From Syntrophales bacterium (GTDB lineage Bacteria > Desulfobacterota > Syntrophia > Syntrophales > UBA2210), in contig JALOBE010000013.1 of NCBI GenBank assembly GCA_023228425.1, positions 1 through 64,000 on the forward strand: 64,000 nt of DNA, given 5' to 3'. Below the pieces are notes generated by a model. That model saw only the letters and a list, made by a program, of their open reading frames with translations. It made no database searches and was not told the DNA's origin. Below are positions 11,026 through 20,042 of the stretch, one piece after another. The position numbers were made by a program, and so were the translations under genes. How positions within the stretch are numbered: the stretch's first letter is position 1; the number at the start of each line of letters is the position of its first letter.

Positions 11026-12078
11026 ATGATCATGGATCAGGAGAAAAAGATCTTTTTCCTGCTTGCCCTGCTTGTCCTGGTGGCCGTCGGGTTTGTCTTG
11101 AAAGTCGCCCAACAGGTGGTTGTACCCCTGGTTATCGCCTGGCTCCTCACCTTCGTTGTCAATCCGGTTGTCGAAGCCATGACCAAACGGAAAATTCCTC
11201 TGCCCATCGCCATACTGGTGGTGATAATTCTTCTTCTCGGTATCGGCTACATGGGAGTCGTGTTTCTCCAGGGAAGGGTCGTGTCCATCATAAGCGCGTT
11301 TCCGAAGTACGAACAGCGCATGGCCATGCTCGTGAATGAATTCAGTTCCAGGATGGACCTGAAGTACAATCCGCTGGTCGACTATGACTGGGCTCGCACA
11401 ATCAGGAATCTGCTGCTCAGCCTGTCGGGGTCGCTCTTTTCCATCCTGTCGAACCTGTTGCAGATCATCGTATTCCTTGTCTTCCTTCTTCTTGGGAAAC
11501 CCTATTCGAAGCACAAGATTAAACGGGCCCTTTCGGACGAACAGGCGGAGCGGATAACCCGTATAGTCACCTTGATCTCCTCGGGAATAGGCCGCTACCT
11601 GTCGGCTCAGGTTCTCATCAGCTTTGCCACGGGGTTTTTCGTATGGGGGGCACTGTCGATCATCAGGATCGATTTTCCCATGACTTGGGGAGCGCTTGCC
11701 TTCTTTCTGAATTTCATTCCCTACATCGGGTCCATCGTCGCCTCGATTCCACCGATTATACTGGCAGTGGTGCAGTACTACCCCGCCATATGGCCCTTTG
11801 TGGTCACCCTGCTTGCCGTCACGAGCATACAGATGACGATCGGCAACTTCATTGCCCCCAAGGTGTTCGGCGACCGCCTCAATCTGAGCCCCGTGGTGGT
11901 CCTCCTGTCCCTGCTTTTCTGGGGGTGGCTCTGGGGAATCGTGGGGGCGCTTCTCGCTATTCCTATCGCCTCGGCCATTAAAATCACCTGCGAAAATATC
12001 GAACAACTGCGGCCGATAAGCTACATGATGGGATCGGGACACCGTTACTGGAAAGAATCAAACGACGCAAACGAATAG
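11026..12078 (+). CDS. AI-2E family (PerM-like) membrane transporter
   Basis: About 350 residues with an N-terminal helix pair, a third helix near residues 60-80, a soluble central loop and a C-terminal bundle of four to five helices. The family signature FFLNFIPYIGSIVASIPPI is present. Family members have been linked to autoinducer-2 export or ion antiport, but most are of unknown substrate. An in-frame ATG at 10942 would add 28 non-hydrophobic residues. MIMDQEKKIFFLL is the more natural N-terminus, though its ribosome site is weak. Confidence 0.82.
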   Translation: MIMDQEKKIFFLLALLVLVAVGFVLKVAQQVVVPLVIAWLLTFVVNPVVEAMTKRKIPLPIAILVVIILLLGIGYMGVVFLQGRVVSIISAFPKYEQRMAMLVNEFSSRMDLKYNPLVDYDWARTIRNLLLSLSGSLFSILSNLLQIIVFLVFLLLGKPYSKHKIKRALSDEQAERITRIVTLISSGIGRYLSAQVLISFATGFFVWGALSIIRIDFPMTWGALAFFLNFIPYIGSIVASIPPIILAVVQYYPAIWPFVVTLLAVTSIQMTIGNFIAPKVFGDRLNLSPVVVLLSLLFWGWLWGIVGALLAIPIASAIKITCENIEQLRPISYMMGSGHRYWKESNDANE

Positions 12079-12103
12079 TCTGCGTCTGTGGTGTGGAAAC
12101 GTT

Positions 12104-12961
12104 TTACGCGGGTTCGATCTCCTGTATGATGAGCCGGCCCGCCTTGTCGCTGTGCGTTTCACGGTTGCTTGCCATGACTTCCAGGCGCGCTCCCGGAATC
12201 ATCGCTGCCATGCGCTCCATCTCGTTGACTCCATGGAGCAGGTCGGTTTCCGCCCCCACGATGACGACGGGAACCTTTATCAGCGGGAATTTGGGCCACA
12301 GGCTGTAGCCCTTCATGGCAAGGGCGCTTGCCTTTAATCGCCGGGGGTCTGCCCGGTCAAGAGACAGTTCGTATTTTTTGACCTGTTCTTTTTCATGGAC
12401 GCTGTCTATTCTGTGTTTCCGGATATGCCACTTGATGGGTCCCTTCAGAAGTCCGTACGCTTCCGGCGGAATGAAACGTGCAAGAGTGTAAAACCACGAG
12501 GGAATTCTGAACTCGGCATTCGGCGCAATGGCGATCGCGCGAAGGGGGGAGCGTCGTTCCCGGCTCAGGTAGTCGAGAATAACCGTGGACCCAAGAGAAC
12601 TTCCGGCGAGGAAAAATGGGCGGTCGGCCGGTATCCGGTCCCGGATGACGTCATCAAGATCGTCGACCATTCGCTGGATGGAAAAATCAGCGGACCCTGC
12701 CCGGCCGAAGCGGGCGCTTCTCTTTTCCCGTGTTTCCAGGTAGAGCGTTCGCACCCGTGGCGTGACGACCCTCAGAACGTCTTCCCAGGCGGAAATAATT
12801 GATATCCATCCCGCAACGAAAAGAAGAAGCGGTGTGTTGGAAGTTTCGCCGGGAGGGGTGAAATCAATGACGCGAAGGAGGGCGCCGTCGGAGGTTCGTG
12901 TATAGGAATCCGTAACGGTTACACCGGGCCCCCGGGGTATGTCCGCAACGGTGCTATGCAT
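12104..12961 (-). CDS. Alpha/beta hydrolase
   Basis: 285 residues. The nucleophile elbow is FLAGSSLGSTVIL (Ser in G-S-S-L-G). A strand-turn region LLLFVAGWISII lies N-terminal to it, with a candidate acid in VIVGAETDLLHG and a candidate His in SNRETHSDKAG near the C-terminus. This suggests a serine esterase or lipase-like fold of unknown substrate. The start at 12961 overlaps the stop of the YcgN-like gene by 8 nt and has AGGGA just upstream, indicating translational coupling. The frame is open to 13000 but lies wholly within the previous gene. Confidence 0.75.
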   Translation of the reverse strand: MHSTVADIPRGPGVTVTDSYTRTSDGALLRVIDFTPPGETSNTPLLLFVAGWISIISAWEDVLRVVTPRVRTLYLETREKRSARFGRAGSADFSIQRMVDDLDDVIRDRIPADRPFFLAGSSLGSTVILDYLSRERRSPLRAIAIAPNAEFRIPSWFYTLARFIPPEAYGLLKGPIKWHIRKHRIDSVHEKEQVKKYELSLDRADPRRLKASALAMKGYSLWPKFPLIKVPVVIVGAETDLLHGVNEMERMAAMIPGARLEVMASNRETHSDKAGRLIIQEIEPA

Positions 12962-13463
12962 GGTCCCTGTGGAAGGGCACAAGGTCCAGGTCAGCTTCAT
13001 CCAGGAAATCTTTCAGATCTTCCGGATGAACCAGTCTCTCGCTCAAGATCATTGAACGGGCCGACATACCCGCGTCATGGACGCTTTGGGTACTCCCTGA
13101 AACCAGCGGATGCCACCAGGGCAGATCTTTGCCGCATGCCAGGAGCCGATAGGAACAGGTTGAAGGCAGCCAGTGGAGGTCAGCTGTCGATGGCGTCAGG
13201 GATACGCACCAGGGGATGATGCTGCGCCGGTTTTCATAGTCCATGCAGAGGCAGGTTTCTCTGTCCAGGAGACGGCAGGCCAGAGACGTATAAATAATGC
13301 GGCCCGTCGCCTCGTCTTCAATCTTGTGAAGACAGCACCGGCCGCATCGGTCACAGAGCGATTCCCATTGCTGCGGGGTCATTCGGCTGAGAGGTGTTGT
13401 TTTCCAGAAAGGGCTGTTCCCACTTCCGGAGGCAACAGCCCCGTTCAACGTCCGTTCCGTCAT
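12954..13463 (-). CDS. YcgN/UPF0260-like cysteine-cluster protein
   Basis: 169 residues. The N-terminal segment WESLCDRCGRCCLHKIED holds the CxxCxxCC motif of the YkgJ/YcgN family, followed by conserved cysteines in LACRLLDRETCLCMDY and TCSYRLL. Such proteins are thought to bind zinc or an Fe-S centre, and their role is unknown. It is the middle gene of a three-gene run on this strand, with an ATGA overlap with the 64-residue protein before it and an 8-nt overlap with the hydrolase after it. Confidence 0.85.
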   Translation of the reverse strand: MTERTLNGAVASGSGNSPFWKTTPLSRMTPQQWESLCDRCGRCCLHKIEDEATGRIIYTSLACRLLDRETCLCMDYENRRSIIPWCVSLTPSTADLHWLPSTCSYRLLACGKDLPWWHPLVSGSTQSVHDAGMSARSMILSERLVHPEDLKDFLDEADLDLVPFHRDHA

Positions 13464-13654
13464 TGGTCCTGCAGGGTTTTACCTTCTTTGAAAAAGTTGA
13501 AAAGGAATTCCTGTTCCATGGGAGAAAGGTTGAACTCCTGTCCCGCTTCCTGGACAAGCTTGGACAGTTTCGTTTCTTCCTTCTCTTCGAGGCGTGCCGA
13601 AATGCTCTTGATGGCTTGGCGCATCTTGTCACCTTTTTGTTGTACTACTGCCAT
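13460..13654 (-). CDS. Small helical protein of unknown function
   Basis: 64 residues, strongly charged and predicted helical (RLEEKEETKLSKLVQEAG), with no cysteine or membrane segment. I do not recognise the family. It is supported as a real gene by an ATGA overlap with the YcgN-like gene and an AGGAGA ribosome site upstream of its ATG. It probably heads the small operon. Confidence 0.55.
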   Translation of the reverse strand: MAVVQQKGDKMRQAIKSISARLEEKEETKLSKLVQEAGQEFNLSPMEQEFLFNFFKEGKTLQDQ

Positions 13655-13815
13655 AGGTGGACATCTCCTTTCCTCCGATCTTCTTAAGGGGACGTATTGT
13701 ATACCATGACGCCGCTATTATCCAAAGCCTTTTTCTCCCCGACTCAAGAGTGATTTACAAGTGCGGTACCGCGGGGCGATTCGGGCGTTCATGCCGGATA
13801 GAGAGCATTAGATTC

Positions 13816-13845
13816 TTGACGGGTTCATTGTCCATTGTTTATACT
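13816..13845 (+). promoter_or_regulatory. Predicted sigma-70 promoter of the LysM protein gene
   Basis: TTGACG (13816-13821), an 18-nt spacer and TATACT (13840-13845, 5 of 6) predict a start near 13852, about 30 nt before the chosen ATG. This supports the shorter start for the gene. Confidence 0.6.
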
Positions 13846-13881
13846 CCTCCAATATCTTTGATTCGAAAGGATGTCGATCCC

Positions 13882-14505
13882 ATGGAGAATGATCGTGATG
13901 AGGATATCGTAGAACTCGATGATCAGGAGAGTGAGTCAGGAGATTGGGAGGTCGATGATCCCGGCGATGACATGGGAGGAAGCGAACTGGCGGAATGGGC
14001 CCGGGAGCGTCGGAACACCCTCTTGATCGGAGCTGGAGTCATCATTCTTGCGTTTTTCCTGATCTTCACCGTCGTGTCGAACAGGGGGGACTCCCTGCCC
14101 GCGGAGGACGCGAGGGCACTTCTCATGCGTGTCGAACGACTGGAACTGCGAATGGCCCAGCTTGACGGTTTGGAGGCGGCCATTGTGAATCTTCTGGAAG
14201 CCCGGACGGCGTATCCCGATGATGGAGCCCTGGCCGAACGGTTGGACCTCCTTGCCGGTAAGGTTGAAACCCTGCAGCAACGGATGGGCTCCATCGCGAC
14301 CGATTTCCAGTCACTTCAAAAAGCGGGTTCTTCGACACAGGAGGCGGCCCGGGACACCATCCGTTTTCATACTGTTCAACCGGGAGAGACGCTCTTCGCA
14401 ATCACCCGCATGTATAATCTTACTCTCGACAGGCTCTGCTCCATGAACGATCTGAATCCCAAGGAAACGCTTCGTGTAGGCCAGCGCCTGCGCGTCTCAC
14501 CGTGA
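13882..14505 (+). CDS. Membrane-anchored LysM domain protein
   Basis: 207 residues from MENDRDEDIVELDDQ. The acidic N-terminal tail (about residues 1-40) is presumably cytoplasmic. It is followed by a single membrane helix at about 45-66, a charged heptad-like region (about 75-150) and a C-terminal LysM domain (FHTVQPGETLFAITRMY...VGQRLRVSP) that should bind peptidoglycan. The topology implies a cell-wall tether or scaffold. The longer open frame upstream is rejected because the promoter and the GAAAGGA site (13864-13870) both point to 13882. Confidence 0.78.
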   Translation: MENDRDEDIVELDDQESESGDWEVDDPGDDMGGSELAEWARERRNTLLIGAGVIILAFFLIFTVVSNRGDSLPAEDARALLMRVERLELRMAQLDGLEAAIVNLLEARTAYPDDGALAERLDLLAGKVETLQQRMGSIATDFQSLQKAGSSTQEAARDTIRFHTVQPGETLFAITRMYNLTLDRLCSMNDLNPKETLRVGQRLRVSP

Positions 14506-14641
14506 ACGAACGGTGACAGGGGGTTCCTGTCCCTCATAGTTTTTAATTTCCGTTGAATCCGCATGCGCCGATCGTCCCGTCCCGCGGCTCCGGAAAGAGA
14601 CTGCCGCTTCCACGGGGTTGTGCCGATTTGCCGAAAACATC

Positions 14642-15601
14642 ATGATACCAATTCGTGACACCCTTCGCTCAAAAAATTTCCCCCTGGTTACCACGGGCAT
14701 CATCATTCTGAATATCGTCGTTTTTTTGGTACAGATCGGTCAGGGTCCGAAGCTCGATGATTTCATATCAGCCCACGGTCTTGTTCCCGTCGGTTTCTCC
14801 CTTTCACCCGCCTTCGGGGGGCAGGCTCTTACCCTGATTACATATATGTTTCTCCATGGCGGGTTCTGGCATCTGGCGGGAAACATGTGGTTTCTTTACA
14901 TCTTTGGAGACAACGTGGAAGATACCCTGGGATCGGGTCTATACCTTCTTTTCTTTCTGGCCTGCGGCGTTTTTTCGGGTCTCGTGCATCTTGTTCTCAA
15001 TATGTCTTCCCCGGTGCCGACCATCGGTGCCAGCGGTGCCGTCGCCGGCGTCATGGGCGCCTATTTCATCCGCTATCCCCGGTCACGAATTCTGACCCTG
15101 ATTCCGATTTTCTTCATTCCCTTTTTTGTGGAGGTGCCGGCGGCCCTTTTCCTGGGCGTATGGTTTCTCTTTCAATTCCTGAGCGCGGCCCTGTTACATT
15201 CGGCGGCCTCGGGCATTGCCTGGTGGGCCCATGTCGGAGGGTTCATAGCGGGGATCGTAGTGTTCAGGGGCCTGATGGCCGTCCCGGCGAGGGGATGTGC
15301 CGGTCCTCTCCGCCGCGTGACGCGGAAGCGACAAAGTCCCCGTATACATATGGCGCGGGACTATGGTTCTGAAGGGAATAATTTTTATGGAACCATTACG
15401 ATTACGTCCGAGGAATCTCTCCGGGGGACGCGCAAAATAATCAGTGTGCCCCGCGGCGTCGGAAAACGCCTTTTTTCCGTTGTCATTCCGCCCGGCATAC
15501 GGCACGGTCAGGTGGTACGCCTGGCTGGTCTCGGCGGGAAGACCGGAAGTGGTGAAAGCGGAGACGGATACTTGACGATCAAGGTAGATGATGCCCCGTG
15601 A
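14642..15601 (+). CDS. Rhomboid intramembrane serine protease fused to a DnaJ-type C-terminal domain
   Basis: 319 residues. Residues 1 to about 210 are a rhomboid protease with MFLHGGFWHLAGNMWFLYIFG, the catalytic serine in TIGASGAVAGVMGAY and the histidine in WWAHVGGFIAG. After a basic linker, residues from about 245 (YGTITITSEESLRGTRKI) to the end (VVIPPGIRHGQVVRLAGLG...GDGYLTIKV) match the substrate-binding beta domain of DnaJ/CbpA, without a J domain or zinc finger. The fusion suggests a soluble client-binding domain attached to the protease. A TTG at 14618 is in frame, but MIPIRDTLRSKNFP is the usual rhomboid N-terminus. Confidence 0.85.
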   Translation: MIPIRDTLRSKNFPLVTTGIIILNIVVFLVQIGQGPKLDDFISAHGLVPVGFSLSPAFGGQALTLITYMFLHGGFWHLAGNMWFLYIFGDNVEDTLGSGLYLLFFLACGVFSGLVHLVLNMSSPVPTIGASGAVAGVMGAYFIRYPRSRILTLIPIFFIPFFVEVPAALFLGVWFLFQFLSAALLHSAASGIAWWAHVGGFIAGIVVFRGLMAVPARGCAGPLRRVTRKRQSPRIHMARDYGSEGNNFYGTITITSEESLRGTRKIISVPRGVGKRLFSVVIPPGIRHGQVVRLAGLGGKTGSGESGDGYLTIKVDDAP

Positions 15602-15631
15602 CGGGCAACGCGCCCCTCCCTGAAAAACCCG

Positions 15632-15898
15632 TCATGACTGTATCAGCGTCCAGAGTCCGACGGCGATGAAAGCTCCGCCTGCCAGCCTCATCATCAGTTT
15701 TTCATTGATGTGCTGGGAAAGCATCATTCCCACAACGACAGCAAGGGCTGTTGCGGTAACAAGGGCCAGGACGGCGCCGCAGAATACGATGAGTTTGCTG
15801 TTGCCGGCGCAGGAGGCGTAGAGCATGGTGGCGATCTGGGTTTTATCGGCGATTTCAGCCAGAAAAATGGTGATAAAAACGGTAGCAAAGAGTTTCAA
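15632..15898 (-). CDS. Single-repeat GDT1/TMEM165 (UPF0016) family membrane protein
   Basis: 88 residues with three hydrophobic helices. The hallmark motif appears as FLAEIADKTQIATM near residue 12, a conserved E-x-x-D-K-[TS] signature of this Mn2+/Ca2+ exporter family. It is half the length of two-repeat members and would need to dimerise. It lies last in a leftward run after moaA, the methyltransferase and AmrS, separated from AmrS by 39 nt. Confidence 0.82.
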   Translation of the reverse strand: MKLFATVFITIFLAEIADKTQIATMLYASCAGNSKLIVFCGAVLALVTATALAVVVGMMLSQHINEKLMMRLAGGAFIAVGLWTLIQS

Positions 15899-15937
15899 GG
15901 CCTCTCCCTCGTTAGTTCTACGATGAAACGCGGTCTG

Positions 15938-16960
15938 CTATATCCGGTCGCACTCTATGATTCCATCAAGCTCGGCTCCGCACCGGGTACAGGCTGCTCC
16001 ATCAAGATTGTCCACGTTGACCCGATATCCGAAACGGTCTATGAGCAGATATCCGCAGGCCGCGCAGTACGTCTTTTCTCCCGAGTCGCCGGGAAGATTG
16101 CCGGCGTACACGTATTTCAAACCTTCTTCCATGCCGATTTCCCGTGCTCTCAAAATGGTTTTCGCCGGCGTGGCTTCGATGTCGTTCATACGGTAGCGCG
16201 GATGATACCGGCTGATATGCCAGGGGATTTCAGGTCCCAGGGACCGGATGAATCGCGCCATGCTCCGCAGTTCATCGGTGGTGTCGTTGAGCGATGGAAT
16301 AATCAGCGTCGTTACTTCAATCCAGATGTTGCGCTTCCGCAAGCCTCGCAGGGTATCCAGGACCGGTTCCAATCGGGCACCGCACTGAGTCCGGTAAAAA
16401 TCATCACTGAAGGCCTTGAGATCAACGTTCGCCCCATCGAGAACGGGGGCAATCGTCTCAAGGGCCTCCCCGGAAAGGTAGCCGTTGGTGACGAAGACAT
16501 TCATGAGTCCCTTCCGCCGGGCCAGGCGGGCTACGTCAAGAGCGAACTCAAAAAAGATCGTGGGCTCGGTATAGGTGTAGGCGATGGTTCGGGAACCGCT
16601 CCGAACGGCCCGTCTGACGACCTCTTCCGGTGATATCTCATGGCCGGAGATGACCTGTCTCTCCCGGGGATCCTGGGATATATCGTGGTTCTGGCAGAAG
16701 AGACACCGAAAATTGCATCCCGTCGTGGCTATGGAATAGGACCGTGAGCCTGGGCAGAGGTGAAAAAAAGGTTTTTTTTCAATGGGATCCACGTTTTCAG
16801 CCACGACGCGTCCGTACACGAGGGAATAAAGGGTCCCGTCCCGGTTTTCCCGTACGCCGCAGACTCCTCGTGAGCCGCTCCCCACAGTACACCGGTGGGC
16901 GCAGAGATTGCAGCGCACCCGATTATGCTGCAGCCGATCGTAGAGGAGCGCCTCTTTCAC
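15938..16960 (-). CDS. amrS: AmmeMemoRadiSam-type radical SAM enzyme
   Basis: 340 residues. The radical SAM cluster motif is CNFRCLFCQNH at about residues 83-93. The N-terminal cysteine set (RCNLCAHRCTVGSGSRGVCGVREN) and the C-terminal pair sets (CAACGYLL, CTRCGAEL) are typical of AmrS, a relative of pyruvate formate-lyase activating enzyme. The family occurs in a three-part system with AMMECR1 and Memo homologues, whose reaction is not settled. Neither partner lies in this window. The start overlaps the stop of the methyltransferase gene (ATGA). Confidence 0.85.
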   Translation of the reverse strand: MKEALLYDRLQHNRVRCNLCAHRCTVGSGSRGVCGVRENRDGTLYSLVYGRVVAENVDPIEKKPFFHLCPGSRSYSIATTGCNFRCLFCQNHDISQDPRERQVISGHEISPEEVVRRAVRSGSRTIAYTYTEPTIFFEFALDVARLARRKGLMNVFVTNGYLSGEALETIAPVLDGANVDLKAFSDDFYRTQCGARLEPVLDTLRGLRKRNIWIEVTTLIIPSLNDTTDELRSMARFIRSLGPEIPWHISRYHPRYRMNDIEATPAKTILRAREIGMEEGLKYVYAGNLPGDSGEKTYCAACGYLLIDRFGYRVNVDNLDGAACTRCGAELDGIIECDRI

Positions 16961-17724
16961 AGGAGACCTCCTCTCGTTTTGCAGGCCGTTCCTGCGACGC
17001 GGCCGCTCTCTCTCAGGGTTGCCGGGGGTTTCACGCCAATGGGTTCCTGCAGGGTTCTGTGGGTGTAGATTACGGGAAACGAAAGGGCAGCGAATGAACC
17101 GAAGGGATTCTTCATCATGGGAACCCGGCTTTCAACGGTTTCTGCGTGGGGATACCACCGGAGAGGGAAAAAAATGACGCTTCCCCAATCCACGGGGACG
17201 TTTGAAAGGATGCCGCGGGCCATGCGCATGGTTTCAAAAATTCCGAACGAGTTGACCGCCTTGCCGGGAATTCCTGAAACTCTGAGGCGATGCGCGGAAA
17301 GTGAGGTACGGTTGAAGAGTCCCAGGCAGACTCTGCCGTTGCTGACCCTCACGGCCTCACTCAATGCCCGGTACGGATCCCGGGTCGATTCGAGAGAAGC
17401 GATCATGGTGACCACGTCAAATTCGTTGTCTGAAAAGGGGAGGTCTTCTAAAGCACCAAGATGAAGAGACGCTTTTCCTTCCATCCTTCTGCGGGCGGCG
17501 TCCAGAACGGGACGGGATGTCTCCATGCCGGTCACCTGGAACCCCCTTGCTCTGAAGAAGGCGAGCGCGTGTCCCGTCTTGCAACCGACGTCGAGCAGAC
17601 GCTCCCCTCCCTGGGGATTGAGGAGGGCCGTGAGGAGCTGGTAGATTCTTTTGTGAACGTATCGTCCCTCGGGTGAGGACTGCCATGCTTCATAGGAGGA
17701 GATGGCATCAACAGCATCGTTCAT
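16957..17724 (-). CDS. Class I SAM-dependent methyltransferase
   Basis: 255 residues. Motif I is RLLDVGCKTGHALAFF (about residues 43-58), followed by ETSRPVLDAARRR and the post-I acidic segment LPFSDNEFDVVTMIASLE. The C-terminal third is less conserved and ends in a basic tail. The substrate is unknown. It sits between moaA and amrS and is translationally coupled to amrS, which suggests a shared pathway, though no such link is established. Confidence 0.8.
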   Translation of the reverse strand: MNDAVDAISSYEAWQSSPEGRYVHKRIYQLLTALLNPQGGERLLDVGCKTGHALAFFRARGFQVTGMETSRPVLDAARRRMEGKASLHLGALEDLPFSDNEFDVVTMIASLESTRDPYRALSEAVRVSNGRVCLGLFNRTSLSAHRLRVSGIPGKAVNSFGIFETMRMARGILSNVPVDWGSVIFFPLRWYPHAETVESRVPMMKNPFGSFAALSFPVIYTHRTLQEPIGVKPPATLRESGRVAGTACKTRGGLL

Positions 17725-17751
17725 AGGAACTATCCCTTTTTCAGCAAAACC

Positions 17752-18753
17752 TCAGCCGCCGATGGATGACATGGATCTCACGCACTTTTTCCGGGAGACC
17801 CGATGGTAAAAGACGGTGTGCTCACAGGGTTTTTTGTCGATGACGCTCTGTATCAGTCTGTCAAGGTGGGTATCGGTACAGCCCAGCCGGAGGGACGCCT
17901 TGAGGTCTGCTTCAGGATCGTCGGTCAGAAGGCAGGCCCGAAGGTGTCCATCGGCAGTCAAACGCAACCTGTTGCAGGAACTGCAGAACTGATGGGATAT
18001 GGCACTGATGAATCCAATCTCCCCCAGTCCGTTTCCCAGGGAGAAGATCCGGGCCGGTCCCCTGTCCCGAACGGTACTTAAGTCCAGCGGTTTGAGGGGG
18101 TGCAGACGGCTGATCTCCTCCATGATTCTATCGTTGGAAAGGTAGCGGACATCATTTGTCACGGTGTCGCCTACAGGCATGTATTCGATGAACCGTACCT
18201 GATAAGGATAGTCTTCGGCAAGCCTGACAAATTCCGGAATTTCATCGTCATTGAACCCTTCGATGCCCACCACGTTGATCTTGATGGGGGAGAATCCCGT
18301 TTCACGTGCTTTTTCAAGCCCCCTCAAAACCTTGTTCAGATCGCCGCCCCTCGTGATGTCCCTGTATTTCCCCGGTACCAGCGAATCGAGACTTACGTTG
18401 ATCCGCTTGATGCCCGCTTCGAAGATGGGTTCTGCAAATTGTTCCAGGAGGATTCCATTGGTAGTGAGAGTGATGTCCCGGAGTTCTTCGATGCTTCGCA
18501 ATGCCGACAGAAACTCGACCACGCCGCTCCGCACCAAGGGTTCTCCACCGGTTACACGCACCTTGGTGATGCCCTTTCCGACGGCGATTCTGACGATTCT
18601 GAGAATCTCCTCATAGCGTAGAATATCGTTGTGTCCCACGTGGGATACACCCTCTTTGGGCATGCAGTAGACGCACCGCAGGTTGCAGCGATCAGTAATT
18701 GATACACGAAGATAATTGATTTCTCTGTGAAAGGAGTCGATCATCACCGCCAT
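17752..18753 (-). CDS. moaA: GTP 3',8-cyclase (molybdenum cofactor biosynthesis)
   Basis: 333 residues. It has an N-terminal radical SAM motif CNLRCVYCMPKEG (about residues 23-35), the SAM-binding VTGGEPLVR and a C-terminal second cluster FCSSCNRLRLTADGHLRACLL. It ends in the GG dipeptide that reaches into the active site. It converts GTP to 3',8-cyclo-7,8-dihydro-GTP, the first Moco step. The start could be the ATG at 18753 or three codons later (MIDSFHREINYLRVS). No other Moco genes are nearby, and methyltransferase and amrS follow. Confidence 0.92.
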   Translation of the reverse strand: MAVMIDSFHREINYLRVSITDRCNLRCVYCMPKEGVSHVGHNDILRYEEILRIVRIAVGKGITKVRVTGGEPLVRSGVVEFLSALRSIEELRDITLTTNGILLEQFAEPIFEAGIKRINVSLDSLVPGKYRDITRGGDLNKVLRGLEKARETGFSPIKINVVGIEGFNDDEIPEFVRLAEDYPYQVRFIEYMPVGDTVTNDVRYLSNDRIMEEISRLHPLKPLDLSTVRDRGPARIFSLGNGLGEIGFISAISHQFCSSCNRLRLTADGHLRACLLTDDPEADLKASLRLGCTDTHLDRLIQSVIDKKPCEHTVFYHRVSRKKCVRSMSSIGG

Positions 18754-18833
18754 CCCGTTTCCCGTGTTTCTCGTAGCAGAAAAAAGAATGTACCATAATG
18801 GCGAACCTATGGCAATGAACGGCGCTCCGGGAC

Positions 18834-20042
18834 TCAGGCGCCGAACTTTGTCAGGCGGCCCGCGTGGGCAAGGGCGACGCCCATGAGATGTACCATGGGC
18901 ATTCGTGACAGACCTCCAGCGGCGCAGTCACGTTCGCCGAAGCGGGTGACACGATCCGGCCGTGCCAGGGGCGATGCCACGAGTACGGGCACGGGGTGCC
19001 AGCTGTGGGCGGCCATGGCGGCGGGCGTGGAGTGATCTCCTGTCACCACGAGTACGTGGGGTTGCAGCTCCAGGATCAACGGTAGAAGGCGGTCCGTCGC
19101 CTCTATAACCGCTGTCTTCCCGTCGTAATCACCGTCTTCACCACAGGAGTCGGTCTGTTTTATGTGAATGAAAAAGAAGTCATACCTGGGGTATTGTTCG
19201 GCCAAAGCCGCCATTTGTCCTTCCAGGGAGCCTGTGAGGGGGTGAATGTCCATCCCCAGAAGCCGGGAAATTCCCCGATACATGGGATACTCGGCAATCG
19301 CCAGGGACTTCAGGCGGAATCGTTCCTGAAGGGTCCTGATTTTTTCATAGCGGGCAAATCCTCGCAGGAGAATCATGTTCGCCTGTTCCTCATCGGCAAG
19401 AATCTCCCCGGCCTGCTCCAGGAGGTTTCCCACGAGGTCCGCCGTTTCTTTCGCCTCCGGATTCAGGGGCTGCGGCGTCAGTGGTTTTCTCCCTGTCTTT
19501 TGAGGGTCAGTGTCACTGATTCTTGCGGAAAGGCCCTTGCCGCGCAGCACCAGGAGAGCGCGATGTTCTTTCTCGGGTTCCAGAAACACTTCAATGCCCC
19601 CGCCCAGGTTGATTTCCTCCGTCAGCTTTTCGCAGATGCGCCGGTTTGTTGTCGTGTCGATGCGGCCCGCTCGCCGGTCCGACACGCGGCCGTCGCCGTC
19701 GATGGTGGCGAAGTTCACCCGGGCGAACAGGTCATCTTCAGACATGGGGAAATCGATACCTGCCGCTGAGAGAAGCCCCCGTCCCACGTTCGTTTTAATC
19801 GGGTCATAGCCGAAGAGCGCGAAATGGGCGGGGCCGCTGCCTGGTGTGATACCGAAACCGACGGGATCGAGAAGCCCGCAGACGGAATGAGCCGCCAGTC
19901 CGTCCAGATGCGGGGTGCGGGCGGCTTCAAGCTCCGTCAATCCTTCCGGCTCACGGGGAAGGCCCCCCAGGCCGTCCATGATCAGAAAAACGATTTTTGT
20001 GTCATTTTCAACGACAAGGCGGTCTATCAACTCAGGATCCAT
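18834..20042 (-). CDS. apgM: 2,3-bisphosphoglycerate-independent phosphoglycerate mutase, archaeal type
   Basis: 402 residues from MDPELIDRLVVEND. The alkaline phosphatase-like core begins KIVFLIMDGLGG, with metal ligands also in TPGSGPAHFALFGYDP (the serine nucleophile region), HIKQTDSCGEDGD and VTGDHSTPAAMAAHSWHPVPVL. It interconverts 3- and 2-phosphoglycerate. The ApgM subfamily is common in archaea and anaerobic bacteria. The chosen ATG has a GAGAGAG site upstream, while the frame extending to 20084 has no support. Confidence 0.9.
   Translation of the reverse strand: MDPELIDRLVVENDTKIVFLIMDGLGGLPREPEGLTELEAARTPHLDGLAAHSVCGLLDPVGFGITPGSGPAHFALFGYDPIKTNVGRGLLSAAGIDFPMSEDDLFARVNFATIDGDGRVSDRRAGRIDTTTNRRICEKLTEEINLGGGIEVFLEPEKEHRALLVLRGKGLSARISDTDPQKTGRKPLTPQPLNPEAKETADLVGNLLEQAGEILADEEQANMILLRGFARYEKIRTLQERFRLKSLAIAEYPMYRGISRLLGMDIHPLTGSLEGQMAALAEQYPRYDFFFIHIKQTDSCGEDGDYDGKTAVIEATDRLLPLILELQPHVLVVTGDHSTPAAMAAHSWHPVPVLVASPLARPDRVTRFGERDCAAGGLSRMPMVHLMGVALAHAGRLTKFGA

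Noticed and set aside
10858..12042. Minus-strand frame of 394 codons opposite the AI-2E family gene
   Set aside because: Its composition is dominated by His, Gln and Asp, as expected for the complement of membrane-helix codons. It is a shadow.
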